64,000 bases of DNA from Bacillota bacterium (GCA_023418995.1 JAEZYP010000037.1:48270-112269); one strand, 5' to 3'; positions 7,245-15,288 are shown, counted from the first letter of the stretch. Program-made: numbers and translations. Notes: a model not told the origin generated them from the sequence alone.

Positions 7245-7976
7245 TCACCCCATTAAAATATCGTTTACGCTTTGACGCTCGTACTCGTCAATGTCAAATG
7301 TAGTTTGCTTTTTAGGTTTTTGCGGAGCGTCCTTTTCAGCCCATTTCAAAATTGCCAAATAATGATTTTTGTATTTATAACCTTTCAATTCAATCCCCTT
7401 GGAAAGCGTTTCAATCTTATCTTGCCAATCAGTAAACTTCACTTTCAATTTTTCAATGTCAGAATCAGACAACAATACATTTTGATATTCGCCGTATTTG
7501 TGTTTTACAGTACGCGCAGCGGACGAAATATCTTCTATACTTTCCTTTACTTTACTATACTTTACTTTACTTTCCTTTACTGGCATAGGGTCGGCATTGC
7601 CGTGGCATTGCCGTGGTAATGCCGGGGCATCGTTCCAACGCTTTAAAGCCTTTTTTCGTTGGCTTTCTCTGAATGTTGACAGGTTTTCCATGCGCCGGTT
7701 TAAACTATCCGAATAGAAAAATTCATCATTTTCTATCTCAAAAAGTCCGTATTGCATCACAACGGTTTTTACCTTTTCGGAAGTCGTATTGTACCGACGC
7801 GCTAGAGCCGGAATAAGTGCAAGAGGATATTTATATTCCGGCTGGTCGCGCAATGTTTCAATCAGCACCCAAAATATGCCGTATCCCTCCATGCCTAGCT
7901 GCTCAATAAGCAAAACGCATTTCGGATCGTCTTTTGCGTTGCTGTCGTGAGAAAAATAGTAAGCGTCCTTTGCCAT
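7245..7976 (-). CDS. DUF4373 (Lin1244/Lin1753-like) phage replication protein
   Basis: The N-terminal 100 residues (YYFSHDSNAKDDPKCVLLIEQLGMEGYGIFWVL.., ..RYNTTSEKVKTVV.. LFEIENDEFFYS) match the DUF4373 winged-helix domain of phage replication-initiation proteins. The rest is a linker (residues 115-150) and a DnaD-like helical C-terminus (about 160-243). It likely opens the origin and brings in the host helicase; no loader gene is seen next to it. TAGGAGG precedes the ATG. Confidence 0.8.
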   Translation of the reverse strand: MAKDAYYFSHDSNAKDDPKCVLLIEQLGMEGYGIFWVLIETLRDQPEYKYPLALIPALARRYNTTSEKVKTVVMQYGLFEIENDEFFYSDSLNRRMENLSTFRESQRKKALKRWNDAPALPRQCHGNADPMPVKESKVKYSKVKESIEDISSAARTVKHKYGEYQNVLLSDSDIEKLKVKFTDWQDKIETLSKGIELKGYKYKNHYLAILKWAEKDAPQKPKKQTTFDIDEYERQSVNDILMG

Positions 7977-7985
7977 TTTACCCTC

Positions 7986-8771
7986 CTAAAAGAGACTTGA
8001 CTGTTTGAACTTTTGCTCTTCTCGCGCAGGATTAAGCATTTTTTCCTGTGCGTCCTTATAAAAATTTTTGTCAACCTCAAACCCAAACGCATTCCTGCCA
8101 GTCTCATAAGCCGCCCTAAGCGTTGACCCACTTCCGGCTACCGGGTCAATTACAACGTCTCCAGCATCTGTAAAAATTGTTATAAGCTGCTTTAAAATTC
8201 CTATTGGCTTCTGCGTTGGGTGTATTTTGGGGTATTCTTTTTTGTTGTCTCTCTTCCATTCAAACCAGTCGTAAATCATGTGCCCATTGTTATTGAACTT
8301 AGGCAACTTGTCACGATAAAGCACAACGGCTTGTTCTGTTGCACCTACAATTTTCATGTTTGCCTTTAGTACTTGGGCTGAATAATTTTTACAGAAAAAT
8401 AGCGGATAAGAGTGCATAAACCCATATTTCTTCCCGTATTCAGCTACCATTTGCGCCTGATCAAACGCGCAAAATACAATCATTGCTGGTGCTTTGCCTT
8501 TTTCTTTTGGCTCTTTTATTAGCAAACGGCTACAAAAATGCATATATTCTGCAATCTTGAAATTTCCATCTGTGTTAAAAAAATTCTTTCCAGCCTTTTC
8601 GCTTTCACCATTTTTATTGTCTCCGCCTTCATACCATGTCGGGTTTGAAGCATAAGCATTATTCCCAAGGTTATATGGAATATCAGCAATTACCAACTGC
8701 GCTTTTGGAATATTGTATCCCTTAAAATTTTGAAAATTGTCATGGTAAAGTTCTAATTTTAATTCTCCCAA
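7986..8771 (-). CDS. Site-specific DNA methyltransferase (beta-class, N4/N6)
   Basis: The catalytic motif DIPYN (residues 30-34, a variant of DPPY) comes first and the SAM-binding DPVAGSGSTLRAAYETGR lies near residue 217, the order of beta-class amino-methyltransferases. The HPTQKPIGILKQLI motif sits between them. It methylates adenine or cytosine amino groups in phage DNA, probably shielding it from host restriction; no partner nuclease is nearby. The start is a TTG at 8771, chosen because AAGGAGAATTAC lies before it. Sequence between 8772 and 8787 joins it to ssb. Confidence 0.88.
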   Translation of the reverse strand: MGELKLELYHDNFQNFKGYNIPKAQLVIADIPYNLGNNAYASNPTWYEGGDNKNGESEKAGKNFFNTDGNFKIAEYMHFCSRLLIKEPKEKGKAPAMIVFCAFDQAQMVAEYGKKYGFMHSYPLFFCKNYSAQVLKANMKIVGATEQAVVLYRDKLPKFNNNGHMIYDWFEWKRDNKKEYPKIHPTQKPIGILKQLITIFTDAGDVVIDPVAGSGSTLRAAYETGRNAFGFEVDKNFYKDAQEKMLNPAREEQKFKQSSLF

Positions 8772-8787
8772 TTATGTAATTCTCCTT

Positions 8788-9210
8788 TCAAAACGGCATA
8801 TCCCCCATGTCCGGCATTTCCTCAAAATCTCCTGTGCCACCTGTAGCGTATTGCGTCGGTTCATCGTGCTTTGTAGATGGATTATTGTTGCCGTCTTTTT
8901 TTGACTCCGCAAAATGCACGTTATCCGCGACGACCTCAAAAGCCTTTCGCTTGTTGCCGTCTTTGTCGGTATAACTACGGGTTTGAATACTGCCTTGAAC
9001 GATGATTGCAGAGCCTTTTTTGAACCACTTGCAAACCAGTTCCGCCGTACCGCGCCATGCAACGATATCAATGAATGATGTTTTCTTTTTGTCTCTGATG
9101 CCCTGGTCATTGGCAATCGTAAAACTGCATACTGCGATATCATTTGCGGTGTGTTTTAGCTCAGGATCGGAAACTAAACGCCCCATTAAAACAGCTATAT
9201 TTAAGCTCAT
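8788..9210 (-). CDS. ssb: Single-stranded DNA-binding protein
   Basis: MSLNIAVLMGRLVSDPELKHT... is the canonical OB-fold of bacterial-type SSB (residues 1-105), followed by a short Gly/Thr-rich linker and the acidic tip DMGDMPF that binds partner proteins. Length 140. It coats single strands in phage replication and recombination. GGAGGAAGAAG lies before the ATG, inside the end of the preceding gene. Confidence 0.95.
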   Translation of the reverse strand: MSLNIAVLMGRLVSDPELKHTANDIAVCSFTIANDQGIRDKKKTSFIDIVAWRGTAELVCKWFKKGSAIIVQGSIQTRSYTDKDGNKRKAFEVVADNVHFAESKKDGNNNPSTKHDEPTQYATGGTGDFEEMPDMGDMPF

Positions 9211-9455
9211 TCTTCTTCCTCCTCAATGTCAATTCCATGTTCATCTTCTGTAGACCCAGTAAAAAAGCAACAATTCCCATGGCATTTGCTTTTAAACTCC
9301 CATTCCACGTCAATTGCTTCATCTTTGTTTTCCTCCAGAAATGCATCGATGCGCAATTTATCTTGTAGTTTTTCACGTGCATCTTTTTCAGATTCAGCTT
9401 CAATGCTCCCGTACATAGTACCGCAAAAATCAGCGGTAAAATTATAAGTTTTCAT
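9207..9455 (-). CDS. Small acidic phage protein (82 aa)
   Basis: The ATG at 9455 behind GAAAGGATAG is preferred to one 30 bases earlier. MKTYNFTADFCGTMYGSIEAESEKDAREKL.. is the start of a small alpha-beta protein often seen in phages; the tail is strongly acidic. Function unknown. It overlaps ssb by 4 bases. Confidence 0.55.
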   Translation of the reverse strand: MKTYNFTADFCGTMYGSIEAESEKDAREKLQDKLRIDAFLEENKDEAIDVEWEFKSKCHGNCCFFTGSTEDEHGIDIEEEEE

Positions 9456-9484
9456 AGCTATCCTTTCAGCCACAAAATGCGGCA

Positions 9485-9763
9485 CTATAAATAATTTTTT
9501 CCGTACTCTCTGATAAAGTCGTCGGTGGTTGCTTCGGGGTGTTCATCAAGCCATTTGCGTTCGCCGTACTCATGCAGCTTTTGCATATTGATTTTGTTGT
9601 TATGTACCGCCTCTTTCCCAAACTCGTGACATTTGAAATGGCAAAGATAAACATAAAGTCCGTCGCGCTCTGATTTATCGCGCCGCCCGTTGCCTCCGAA
9701 AATATGATGTTTGTCAAGCGGATCACCGTTTCCGTTTGCGCCGCAAAGCCAACACTCTTTCAT
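9485..9763 (-). CDS. HNH/zinc-binding phage recombination-type protein
   Basis: From the ATG at 9763 (after GGGGCG) the product has CWLCG, DKHHIFGGNGRRDKSE, and LCHFKCHEFG: two zinc-type cysteine sites and a His-His pair in an HNH-like arrangement. Similar small proteins lie beside NinB-like genes in many Firmicutes phages. A junction- or flap-nuclease role is a guess from context. It overlaps the NinB-like gene by 4 bases. Confidence 0.7.
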   Translation of the reverse strand: MKECWLCGANGNGDPLDKHHIFGGNGRRDKSERDGLYVYLCHFKCHEFGKEAVHNNKINMQKLHEYGERKWLDEHPEATTDDFIREYGKNYL

Positions 9764-10278
9764 ACGCCCCACTCGCTTTTCAGTCTTGAGAGTTCTTCCG
9801 GCGTGCGTGTTTCGATATCCATTTCTTTGCACTCGCTCACAATTCCATCAAGCAATCGAGCCATTTGTTTTGTGTCGTAAGTGGAAGAACCGAAATACAC
9901 TTGAAATTGATGTCCTGTCGTGCCGTTCACGGTGATTTCTCCCAAGTCCTTGCATAGTTTGTACTCTCGCATAAACATGTCCTTAGCGGCCGTCTTGACG
10001 ACAATATGAGTAAACACGCCGTACCGTTCAAGCATTACAAGGTAAACTTCATCTTTGCTGGCGTTCATCAGAGCCGCCATTTCTTCGAGTAGCAACCACA
10101 TATAAGCGTTTGCGTTTAAGGATCGCTTTTCTCGGTATTCTTTGATGTCAACAACGTAAAGTTTGTCTTTCATGGACTCAATAAATTTTTTGATTACGGA
10201 CGGAAATTTGACTCGAAGCATGAGCCAAACTCCGTCGCCGTCCTGCATCCATTTTGCGCGGTCAAACTGCGTAATCAT
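9760..10278 (-). CDS. NinB-like phage recombination protein
   Basis: The 172-residue product carries YREKRSLNANAYMWLLLEEMA and near the end YDTKQMARLLDGIVSECKEMDIETRTPEE, the pattern seen in NinB-type proteins that bind single strands and aid recombination. It lies directly after the ERF gene (overlap of 4 bases), matching the classic orf/NinB position beside annealing proteins. Confidence 0.7.
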   Translation of the reverse strand: MITQFDRAKWMQDGDGVWLMLRVKFPSVIKKFIESMKDKLYVVDIKEYREKRSLNANAYMWLLLEEMAALMNASKDEVYLVMLERYGVFTHIVVKTAAKDMFMREYKLCKDLGEITVNGTTGHQFQVYFGSSTYDTKQMARLLDGIVSECKEMDIETRTPEELSRLKSEWGV

Positions 10279-10895
10279 GATTTAACTGCCTTCGTTTGGG
10301 ATTTCTCCAAAGAATTCATTGACCATTCATATTGCTGCGGGGTAATGGTGTCAAGAGACTTAGGGGGATTCTTTGGAAACTTTTCAGAGAGATATTCAAT
10401 CCATTGGGGAACGCTCCCGCCGACTCTCAAAAGCTCTGTTTGCAACGATGCCTGGTCAACCTTGCTTATGTATTTTGGTTGCTTGTCAGGTTGCTGCTGC
10501 AGCTTTCCAAATTCGTCCGTATCTGCGTCTTTTGTGTCGTCAATCAGAAACATTCCATTCAATGCATACTTTCGGGCATAACTAGAAGCGGCTCCGGTTA
10601 TTTGGCTGTCGTCCATGCCTTTTTTAATTTCAGATTCACGAGCAAAAGCGTGATTTTCGATGAATTCACCGTCTGCATTTTGCAGCCTTGCAGTAGCTTT
10701 GACATAAATTCTGGTTCCTGCCGACTCAATAGCATCGTCAAGTGTAAGAGTTAATGCGTTTTCTTTCAAAATCGGTTTCAATGCTTCCAAAATATCTTCG
10801 CAACTGCGGTAATTGTAATTACCAAAATTGTTGTGCTGACCTTTTGGAGCTTTTAACGCAATCTGCGCAGCGGCAAGCTGTTCAACTATTTTCAT
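10275..10895 (-). CDS. erf: ERF-family single-strand annealing protein
   Basis: The 206-residue product has the ERF core NYNYRSCEDILEALKPILKE, then TGAASSYARKYALNGMFLIDDTKD DAD, near residues 120-145. ERF anneals complementary strands for phage genome circularisation and recombination. The C-terminal 60 residues after the Gln-rich linker are variable. GGAGGAAAATAA precedes the ATG. With SSB, RusA and NinB-like it forms a full recombination module. Confidence 0.92.
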   Translation of the reverse strand: MKIVEQLAAAQIALKAPKGQHNNFGNYNYRSCEDILEALKPILKENALTLTLDDAIESAGTRIYVKATARLQNADGEFIENHAFARESEIKKGMDDSQITGAASSYARKYALNGMFLIDDTKDADTDEFGKLQQQPDKQPKYISKVDQASLQTELLRVGGSVPQWIEYLSEKFPKNPPKSLDTITPQQYEWSMNSLEKSQTKAVKS

Positions 10896-11107
10896 TTATT
10901 TTCCTCCAATACTACCGGGCATTCGTTTCCGACACTCACAAATGGATAAACAAGATATTCTCCGGTTAATAGGCATTTCCAGCGCTTAAGACTGTCCTCG
11001 TTGCGGCAAAATGGGCAATACTGACAGACTGTCTTATCCTCTGGAAAATTGATCGTGACGTTCACTGTGCCCTTTGTATAATAAGACACGCCCTTTTCAA
11101 ATGCCAT
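10892..11107 (-). CDS. Small cysteine-rich phage protein (71 aa)
   Basis: MAFEKGVSYYTKGTVNV.. contains CQYCPFC, CLL and CP cysteines that could bind zinc, in a beta-rich protein. Widespread style in Firmicutes phages, no function known. GGCGGAGGACG precedes its ATG; it overlaps erf by 4 bases. Confidence 0.6.
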   Translation of the reverse strand: MAFEKGVSYYTKGTVNVTINFPEDKTVCQYCPFCRNEDSLKRWKCLLTGEYLVYPFVSVGNECPVVLEENK

Positions 11108-11217
11108 TATTCGTCCTCCGCCGGCGGTTCTAAGGGTTCTTCATGTTCAAACGGGTCTGGCCCCTCCTGCCGGTCATACTGTGCCTGCGCCCATGACATA
11201 CCGTAATCATCAATCAT
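11107..11217 (-). CDS. Very small acidic peptide (36 aa)
   Basis: A 36-codon frame from ATG 11217 with TAATG overlap to the next gene and 8-base overlap to the previous one. The product is acidic and Pro-rich (ending EEPLEPPAEDE). GAGGAT lies about six bases upstream. Probably translated; function unknown. Confidence 0.45.
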   Translation of the reverse strand: MIDDYGMSWAQAQYDRQEGPDPFEHEEPLEPPAEDE

Positions 11218-11404
11218 TAATATCCTCCAAAGCTTTTACGGTTTCTTCCATCGTTTGCGGCACAACTGAAATAGAATTCCTAAATTGTCTGCATTTTTGA
11301 CATTCATCATACCAATAATTTGATAACTCTGTTTGTTTCTCCAGTTTGTCGCGCAATTCAAAATTTTCAGCGGCAAGGCGGGCAATCAAGTCTTTATCGT
11401 TCAT
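11210..11404 (-). CDS. Small coiled-coil phage protein (64 aa)
   Basis: MNDKDLIARLAAENFELRDKLEKQ.. is a heptad-like helix for the first 30 residues, then CQKC. GGAGG lies seven bases before the ATG. Function unknown. Confidence 0.55.
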   Translation of the reverse strand: MNDKDLIARLAAENFELRDKLEKQTELSNYWYDECQKCRQFRNSISVVPQTMEETVKALEDIND

Positions 11405-12057
11405 TTCATTTCCTCCACAAACTCACCATTTTTAAGAAAGTAAAATGTATCTGACTTAATAGCGGAACCGTCTACCTTGGCGCACTGGACGTCAATTATG
11501 TGCTCTGCATCTTCATCCCATTCAGCAACGACAATCCAGCAACCTAATGCTCCTTTTGCTTTGCTTTCATAACCGGTAGCAACGGCAACAGATTCTTTAC
11601 CTTCTACGGTAGCCGCAGACCGGTTGCCTGTGTTGGTAGCCGCAGACTGGTAGCCTGTGTTGGTAGCCGCAGACCAGTCACCTGTGTTGGTAGCCGCAGA
11701 CCGGTAGCCTGTGTTGGATTCTTTTGCGTTATCCCAATCCACTTTTTCAAGAATAAATTTCACGCTTGCATCAATAATGCCTTTTAATCCGATTTCAGCG
11801 CCAATCTTTATTTTCTTTCCGCAGCGCTTGCTATCGTCATCGGTTTTTAATGAAACTCCATCGAGTTCAACCTCACAATAACGGCTATCAGCCGGAGCAT
11901 AATAACCAAAAACATCAATTGGATTCTCGCAAGCATGAAAACCGGAACTGCATAAATCCGCTTCTGATTCCTCGTATGACTTTCCGACTTCATATTGAAA
12001 AACCTTTCCACTCGGCGTACATTGAAGTTTAGAGTTAAAACCTTTGAATGCTTTCAT
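11401..12057 (-). CDS. Phage protein with DUF7666-like head and repeats
   Basis: Start at ATG 12057 is preferred (GGAGATTGTC before it); one five codons earlier is possible. The N-terminal half (KAFKGFNSKLQCTPSGKVF.., SGFHACENPIDVFGYY) is the head domain known from many phage and host proteins of unknown role. Residues of the middle hold four copies of a nine-residue unit NTGxxSAAT, resembling left-handed coil repeats of trimeric adhesins, and then a GYESKAKGALG turn and C-terminal strands. It may form a small repeat coil. Function unknown. Confidence 0.65.
   Translation of the reverse strand: MKAFKGFNSKLQCTPSGKVFQYEVGKSYEESEADLCSSGFHACENPIDVFGYYAPADSRYCEVELDGVSLKTDDDSKRCGKKIKIGAEIGLKGIIDASVKFILEKVDWDNAKESNTGYRSAATNTGDWSAATNTGYQSAATNTGNRSAATVEGKESVAVATGYESKAKGALGCWIVVAEWDEDAEHIIDVQCAKVDGSAIKSDTFYFLKNGEFVEEMK
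11609..11716 (-). repeat. Four tandem 27-bp repeats in a coding region
   Basis: Four 27-base units differing at only a few bases encode the NTGxxSAAT repeats of the surrounding gene. The varying positions change mostly the two middle residues (YR, DW, YQ, NR). In-frame tandem repeats such as these can expand or contract by slippage or recombination. Confidence 0.9.
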
Positions 12058-12078
12058 CTTGACAATCTCCATTTCTCA

Positions 12079-12414
12079 CTATAAAATAGTGGCATAAGTT
12101 ATTTCTTGCGCGCCGTTTTCAGACTGCAATCTGGAAGCGGCTTTTTTCTTTTCATAAGCACGTCGCTTCAATGCGTTTCTGTGTTCTCTCTTTTCTTCCG
12201 GAGTAAGCAAAACGCGCTTTGGCTTTCTGGAATTTTTGAGAATGATATCTGTTTTCTGGTTCCATTTTTTCCCGGAATTTGTATACCTGGTGCATTCGGC
12301 GCCGGCTGGGCAACCGCGTTGCCGTCCTGTAACAAACATATAATCGCAGGTATTATAATCCGTTCCGCCTTTTGACCGGTAGATGCAGCCCTTGCATTCT
12401 GGATTGCCTACCAT
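12079..12414 (-). CDS. Phage protein, cysteine-rich N-terminus
   Basis: The 111-residue product begins MVGNPECKGCIYRSKGG and has further Cys to residue 41, then a Lys/Arg-rich helical segment that contains RVLLTPEEKREHRNALKRRAYEKKK, as in DNA-binding basic helices. Family unknown. AGGTG lies before the ATG; the start overlaps the upstream gene by 7 bases. Confidence 0.55.
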   Translation of the reverse strand: MVGNPECKGCIYRSKGGTDYNTCDYMFVTGRQRGCPAGAECTRYTNSGKKWNQKTDIILKNSRKPKRVLLTPEEKREHRNALKRRAYEKKKAASRLQSENGAQEITYATIL

Positions 12415-12641
12415 GCTTTAACACCTCTCAGTTTGCGCCCGTGAGCCTTAACCACGTGCTTTATATAGCTGTTGGTTTCGTTCTCTACAAAGCCTGCAAC
12501 AATTGCTTTCTTTGCGTTTAGCTCTGCATTCTTGCGATTTTCTTCCGCTTTCCATTGCTTATGCGTAAGGCAAGCTGAATCGGCGTGACATCCAACAAAA
12601 CGCATTGTGCAATCTTTGCATGGCGGCGGTGTAAACGTCAC
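12408..12641 (-). CDS. Small phage protein with CxxC pair (77 aa)
   Basis: Starts at a GTG at 12641, with AAAGGAGAGAG before it. MTFTPPPCKDCTMRFVGCHADS.. gives a small zinc-type cysteine cluster, then a Lys/Ala-rich helix. Similar proteins recur in Firmicutes phages without function. GTGA overlap with the previous gene. Confidence 0.6.
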   Translation of the reverse strand: MTFTPPPCKDCTMRFVGCHADSACLTHKQWKAEENRKNAELNAKKAIVAGFVENETNSYIKHVVKAHGRKLRGVKAW

Positions 12642-12796
12642 TTTGCTCTCTCCTTTCTGATTTCACACGCTGAAAAGTAGCATATCAGCGCGGATAGAAT
12701 AACCGACGACCAGTTTTCATAAGTGCAAAATATTACGATTAACGCAGGAATAACGCAAATGAAAATTTTACATAATACCAATTTTTTACTCGCCAT
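12638..12796 (-). CDS. Small membrane protein (52 aa), two TM segments
   Basis: From ATG 12796 the product has two hydrophobic stretches (about residues 6-23 and 30-43) joined by a short loop YENWSS. AAGGATATG lies upstream. The gene overlaps both neighbours (11 and 4 bases). No homology recognised; a membrane-acting host-takeover role is conceivable only by context. Confidence 0.5.
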   Translation of the reverse strand: MASKKLVLCKIFICVIPALIVIFCTYENWSSVILSALICYFSACEIRKERAK

Positions 12797-12992
12797 AATA
12801 AAGTTCATATCCTTTCGCTTTTAATTTTTCGGGTGTTAAATCTCCGTTTATCAGCTCCTTTGCCGCGCCTTTAATTGACAGTATTTTCCCATCAGGAGAT
12901 AATGTCCGTTCAGCTGCAATGTGATGCAATGGGTCAATGATCTGATATTCGTGGATATAGGTTCCGCAGTTTTTGCGCCAGCGTTCAAACAT
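12786..12992 (-). CDS. Small phage protein (68 aa)
   Basis: The second ATG (12992) is favoured since AAAGGATGATT precedes it at normal distance. The product MFERWRKNCGTYIHEYQIIDPL.. is a small alpha-beta protein that ends LKAKGYELYYGE. No family recognised. Confidence 0.5.
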   Translation of the reverse strand: MFERWRKNCGTYIHEYQIIDPLHHIAAERTLSPDGKILSIKGAAKELINGDLTPEKLKAKGYELYYGE

Positions 12993-13006
12993 TGGAATCA
13001 TCCTTT

Positions 13007-14074
13007 CTAGTACTTTACGTTTATGTAATCTAAAACTTTGCCAAGCCCTAACCCATTTTTTGTGTGCTCTATTTCGTCCAAAGTTAATTCGCCATTGTCA
13101 CCAATATACGGTATATATTCGATGTAGCTATACTCGTCTTTGATGCAATAATCATACTGTTTCGGATGAGTGATCTTCATTCGCTGGAATCGGTTTGGTT
13201 CTTTTTCAAGATGAACACCAAACATACAGAACATGCAGCCTGTACGGTCTAACCCGGTACAGTGATAATGTTTTGTGGTTTCAAACAGTTCTGTCTGTCC
13301 CTCATTATCTGCCACAACATCACCGTAAACGGAGCAATAAGGCAGTCCGGTAATTTTGAGATATTGCAAAACGTCTTGTTCAGTCCAGAAAGCCATTGGT
13401 GTAGATTGCGGATGATTCGTCGTAAAAGCATTGCAACCTTGTCTATACCATTTTGATTCTCTCTGCTGACTTTCTTCTGTCATAACCCCTACTAATGGTT
13501 TTTTCCCGGAATTCCTTTCATATTGATGGAATGGATTTTTCTTCATTATTCCGCAACATCTGTCTGTTATTTTAAAAGGAGAATCTATAAGAAAAGCCCA
13601 CTTTTCCATATTGTAGATTGACGGATTTCCGTTTTTGTCTTTTTCATCCCCTCGGAGTTGGCGATATCTTAAGCTATCAGTCCCACTTGAAATGTTGTAC
13701 CTTGCTTCTGAAATTGCGTTTGAAACCGCCTTACTAATAACCGGATACCCATACTTTTTAATCACCTCGTCAAATCGCATCTTAGGCCGCAGAATCGTGA
13801 CATTTTCATGCTGTTTGACAAACTGCCTAATTTCTGGATATTCAAGGCCTGTATCAACGAAAACCGATTCAATGTCTGGATAAACACGTCGCGCAAGGTC
13901 AAGCAATACGGTTGAATCTTTTCCTCCACTGAATGAAACATAAACCTTTCCATTGTAATGCTCATACCATTCCATAATGCGGAGCTGTGTAACTTGAATT
14001 TTCCGTTGTAAACTCCACGCTTGCATTGTTTTTAAATCATCCCGTGTCGTTTTATCACTCTCCTTTACTCTCAT
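13007..14074 (-). CDS. PAPS-reductase-like PP-loop protein of phage
   Basis: The 355-residue product has the PP-loop SFSGGKDSTVLL (residues 47-58), then DTGLEYPEI, and two cysteine groups, DRCCGIMKKNPFH and CTGLDRTGCMFCMFGVH, fitting an iron-sulfur or zinc site. This places it in the phosphoadenosine-phosphosulfate-reductase superfamily that also holds DndC of DNA phosphorothioation and sulfur-carrier enzymes. True PAPS reduction is unlikely in a phage; ATP-dependent sulfur transfer to a nucleic acid is a family-based guess. No dnd partners lie nearby. It overlaps the gene before it by 20 bases. Confidence 0.8.
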   Translation of the reverse strand: MRVKESDKTTRDDLKTMQAWSLQRKIQVTQLRIMEWYEHYNGKVYVSFSGGKDSTVLLDLARRVYPDIESVFVDTGLEYPEIRQFVKQHENVTILRPKMRFDEVIKKYGYPVISKAVSNAISEARYNISSGTDSLRYRQLRGDEKDKNGNPSIYNMEKWAFLIDSPFKITDRCCGIMKKNPFHQYERNSGKKPLVGVMTEESQQRESKWYRQGCNAFTTNHPQSTPMAFWTEQDVLQYLKITGLPYCSVYGDVVADNEGQTELFETTKHYHCTGLDRTGCMFCMFGVHLEKEPNRFQRMKITHPKQYDYCIKDEYSYIEYIPYIGDNGELTLDEIEHTKNGLGLGKVLDYINVKY

Positions 14075-14252
14075 TTGCCGCGATATTTACGATTTTGAAC
14101 ACATCGTAAACAGACAGGTATTTTTCGGATATTACGCTCTCGACAAACACGCCTAGCATTGCGCATAGTGCCTCAGTGCTATTGGTTCGGATATCGCAGC
14201 CGGTTGTATCGTCGTCAAGATGCATCAGTAAAACAGTTGATTTATTGGACAT
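14055..14252 (-). CDS. Small phage protein (65 aa)
   Basis: Starts at ATG 14252 inside the end of the preceding membrane-peptide gene. MSNKSTVLLMHLDDDTTGCDIRTNS.. is a compact alpha-beta protein of a type seen in Firmicutes phages (a Thr-Gly-Cys turn then helix). Site GGGTG is weak, suggesting translational coupling. Function unknown. Confidence 0.5.
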   Translation of the reverse strand: MSNKSTVLLMHLDDDTTGCDIRTNSTEALCAMLGVFVESVISEKYLSVYDVFKIVNIAANESKGE

Positions 14253-14391
14253 AGGCAAGCACCCACGTAAACATGCCAGCGTACAAAACATTAATTGCAA
14301 CGTGATTCCAGCGTGATGCCGGTACGCGGTCTTTCCCGACAAGATACAAAACCCACAAACCTAAAACAATAATTATCGCTGGAATTTTCAT
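14242..14391 (-). CDS. Small membrane protein (49 aa)
   Basis: MKIPAIIIVLGLWVLYLVGKDRV.. has a first hydrophobic helix at 3-19 and a second at 31-47, joined by a basic loop. The site CGGGAGGGGAAAG is among the strongest in the prophage. ATGA overlap with the gene before. Function unknown. Confidence 0.6.
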   Translation of the reverse strand: MKIPAIIIVLGLWVLYLVGKDRVPASRWNHVAINVLYAGMFTWVLAYVQ

Positions 14392-14549
14392 GCTTTCCCC
14401 TCCCGAATCAATCTCAGGCAGTTTTCAAAGATACCTACATAGATTTCGTTATCGCAATGGTCAATCATGCTTTGTAAGGTTTTAACCAGGTTAATGTGAG
14501 CCGCCTGTGCTTCGATTTCTTCCATAGGGTCGTACTTGAATTTGTTCAT
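14388..14549 (-). CDS. Small helical phage protein (53 aa)
   Basis: MNKFKYDPMEEIEAQAAHIN.. starts at 14549 behind AAGGAGTGTC. Fully helical, no recognised family. Coupled by 4 bases to the membrane-peptide gene downstream. The 50 bases between this start and the next gene upstream hold nothing visible. Confidence 0.55.
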   Translation of the reverse strand: MNKFKYDPMEEIEAQAAHINLVKTLQSMIDHCDNEIYVGIFENCLRLIREGKA

Positions 14550-14599
14550 AAAAGACACTCCTTAATAAAATTTGGGGTACTTTTTGAACGTCCGATAAT

Positions 14600-15229
14600 T
14601 TAGTTTTTATCTGCTAATCGTTTTACGCTGTTTTCAATGCCTTGGTATGTTTCGCTTGCCATAAGCACATTTAAAACAGTGTTAGAAAGCAAATCTTTTG
14701 TCTGCTGGTCAAAAAGCGTTTTCAGTTTAACGTTAATTGACTTACGGATTTCATCAACATTATTGCTCATAAAGTTTTCAATCTCTGAATTGACACAATT
14801 TTTCGTAAAATAATCTTCAAAAGTAGTAGAATATCCTTTGCTGTCCTTAAACTTTCCGGATTGAATAATATTTTTTATTTCGCGTTTTACAAATTGTTCA
14901 AAAGTGAGTTCCTCACGGTTTTTATCCCACACGCCTCCAATGGTAATTTTTTCATTTTTGTAAATATCATCAACCATACTTTTTACAATTTCGTGTGTAT
15001 GATTGGTAATCTCCTGCTTTAAAGCTGGAATAATTTCCGATTTTGCCTCTGCAAGAACAGCAGATTTTAATGAAGAATAAAGTTCTGCATGCAATTCGTT
15101 AAGAATAGACCGTTTCAATATTTTAGTTTCTACCTGAACCGTAATTTTTGCTTCTTCGGTTTTAATTGTAGTGCTTTCCGTAGGGTCTTCGGCTACCTCA
15201 TATTCTTCGTAATCACAATCGTAAGACAT
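14600..15229 (-). CDS. Phage protein, long helical (209 aa)
   Basis: MSYDCDYEEYEVAEDPTEST.. has an acidic N-terminus then mostly amphipathic helices. Similar proteins with a C-terminal segment SETYQGIENSVKRLA are found in early regions of Clostridia phages; no role is known. GGAGATTATATA precedes the ATG. Confidence 0.55.
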   Translation of the reverse strand: MSYDCDYEEYEVAEDPTESTTIKTEEAKITVQVETKILKRSILNELHAELYSSLKSAVLAEAKSEIIPALKQEITNHTHEIVKSMVDDIYKNEKITIGGVWDKNREELTFEQFVKREIKNIIQSGKFKDSKGYSTTFEDYFTKNCVNSEIENFMSNNVDEIRKSINVKLKTLFDQQTKDLLSNTVLNVLMASETYQGIENSVKRLADKN

Positions 15230-15288
15230 TATATAATCTCCTTTTAATAATTTTTGGAACGTCTGTTTACTTTAAAAGTTCCGGGCTG

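Noticed and set aside
7550..7630. Short repeats TTTACTTTAC and GCCGTGGCATT in the DUF4373 gene
   Set aside because: Not regular enough for a CRISPR or functional repeat; they lie within the linker of the protein.
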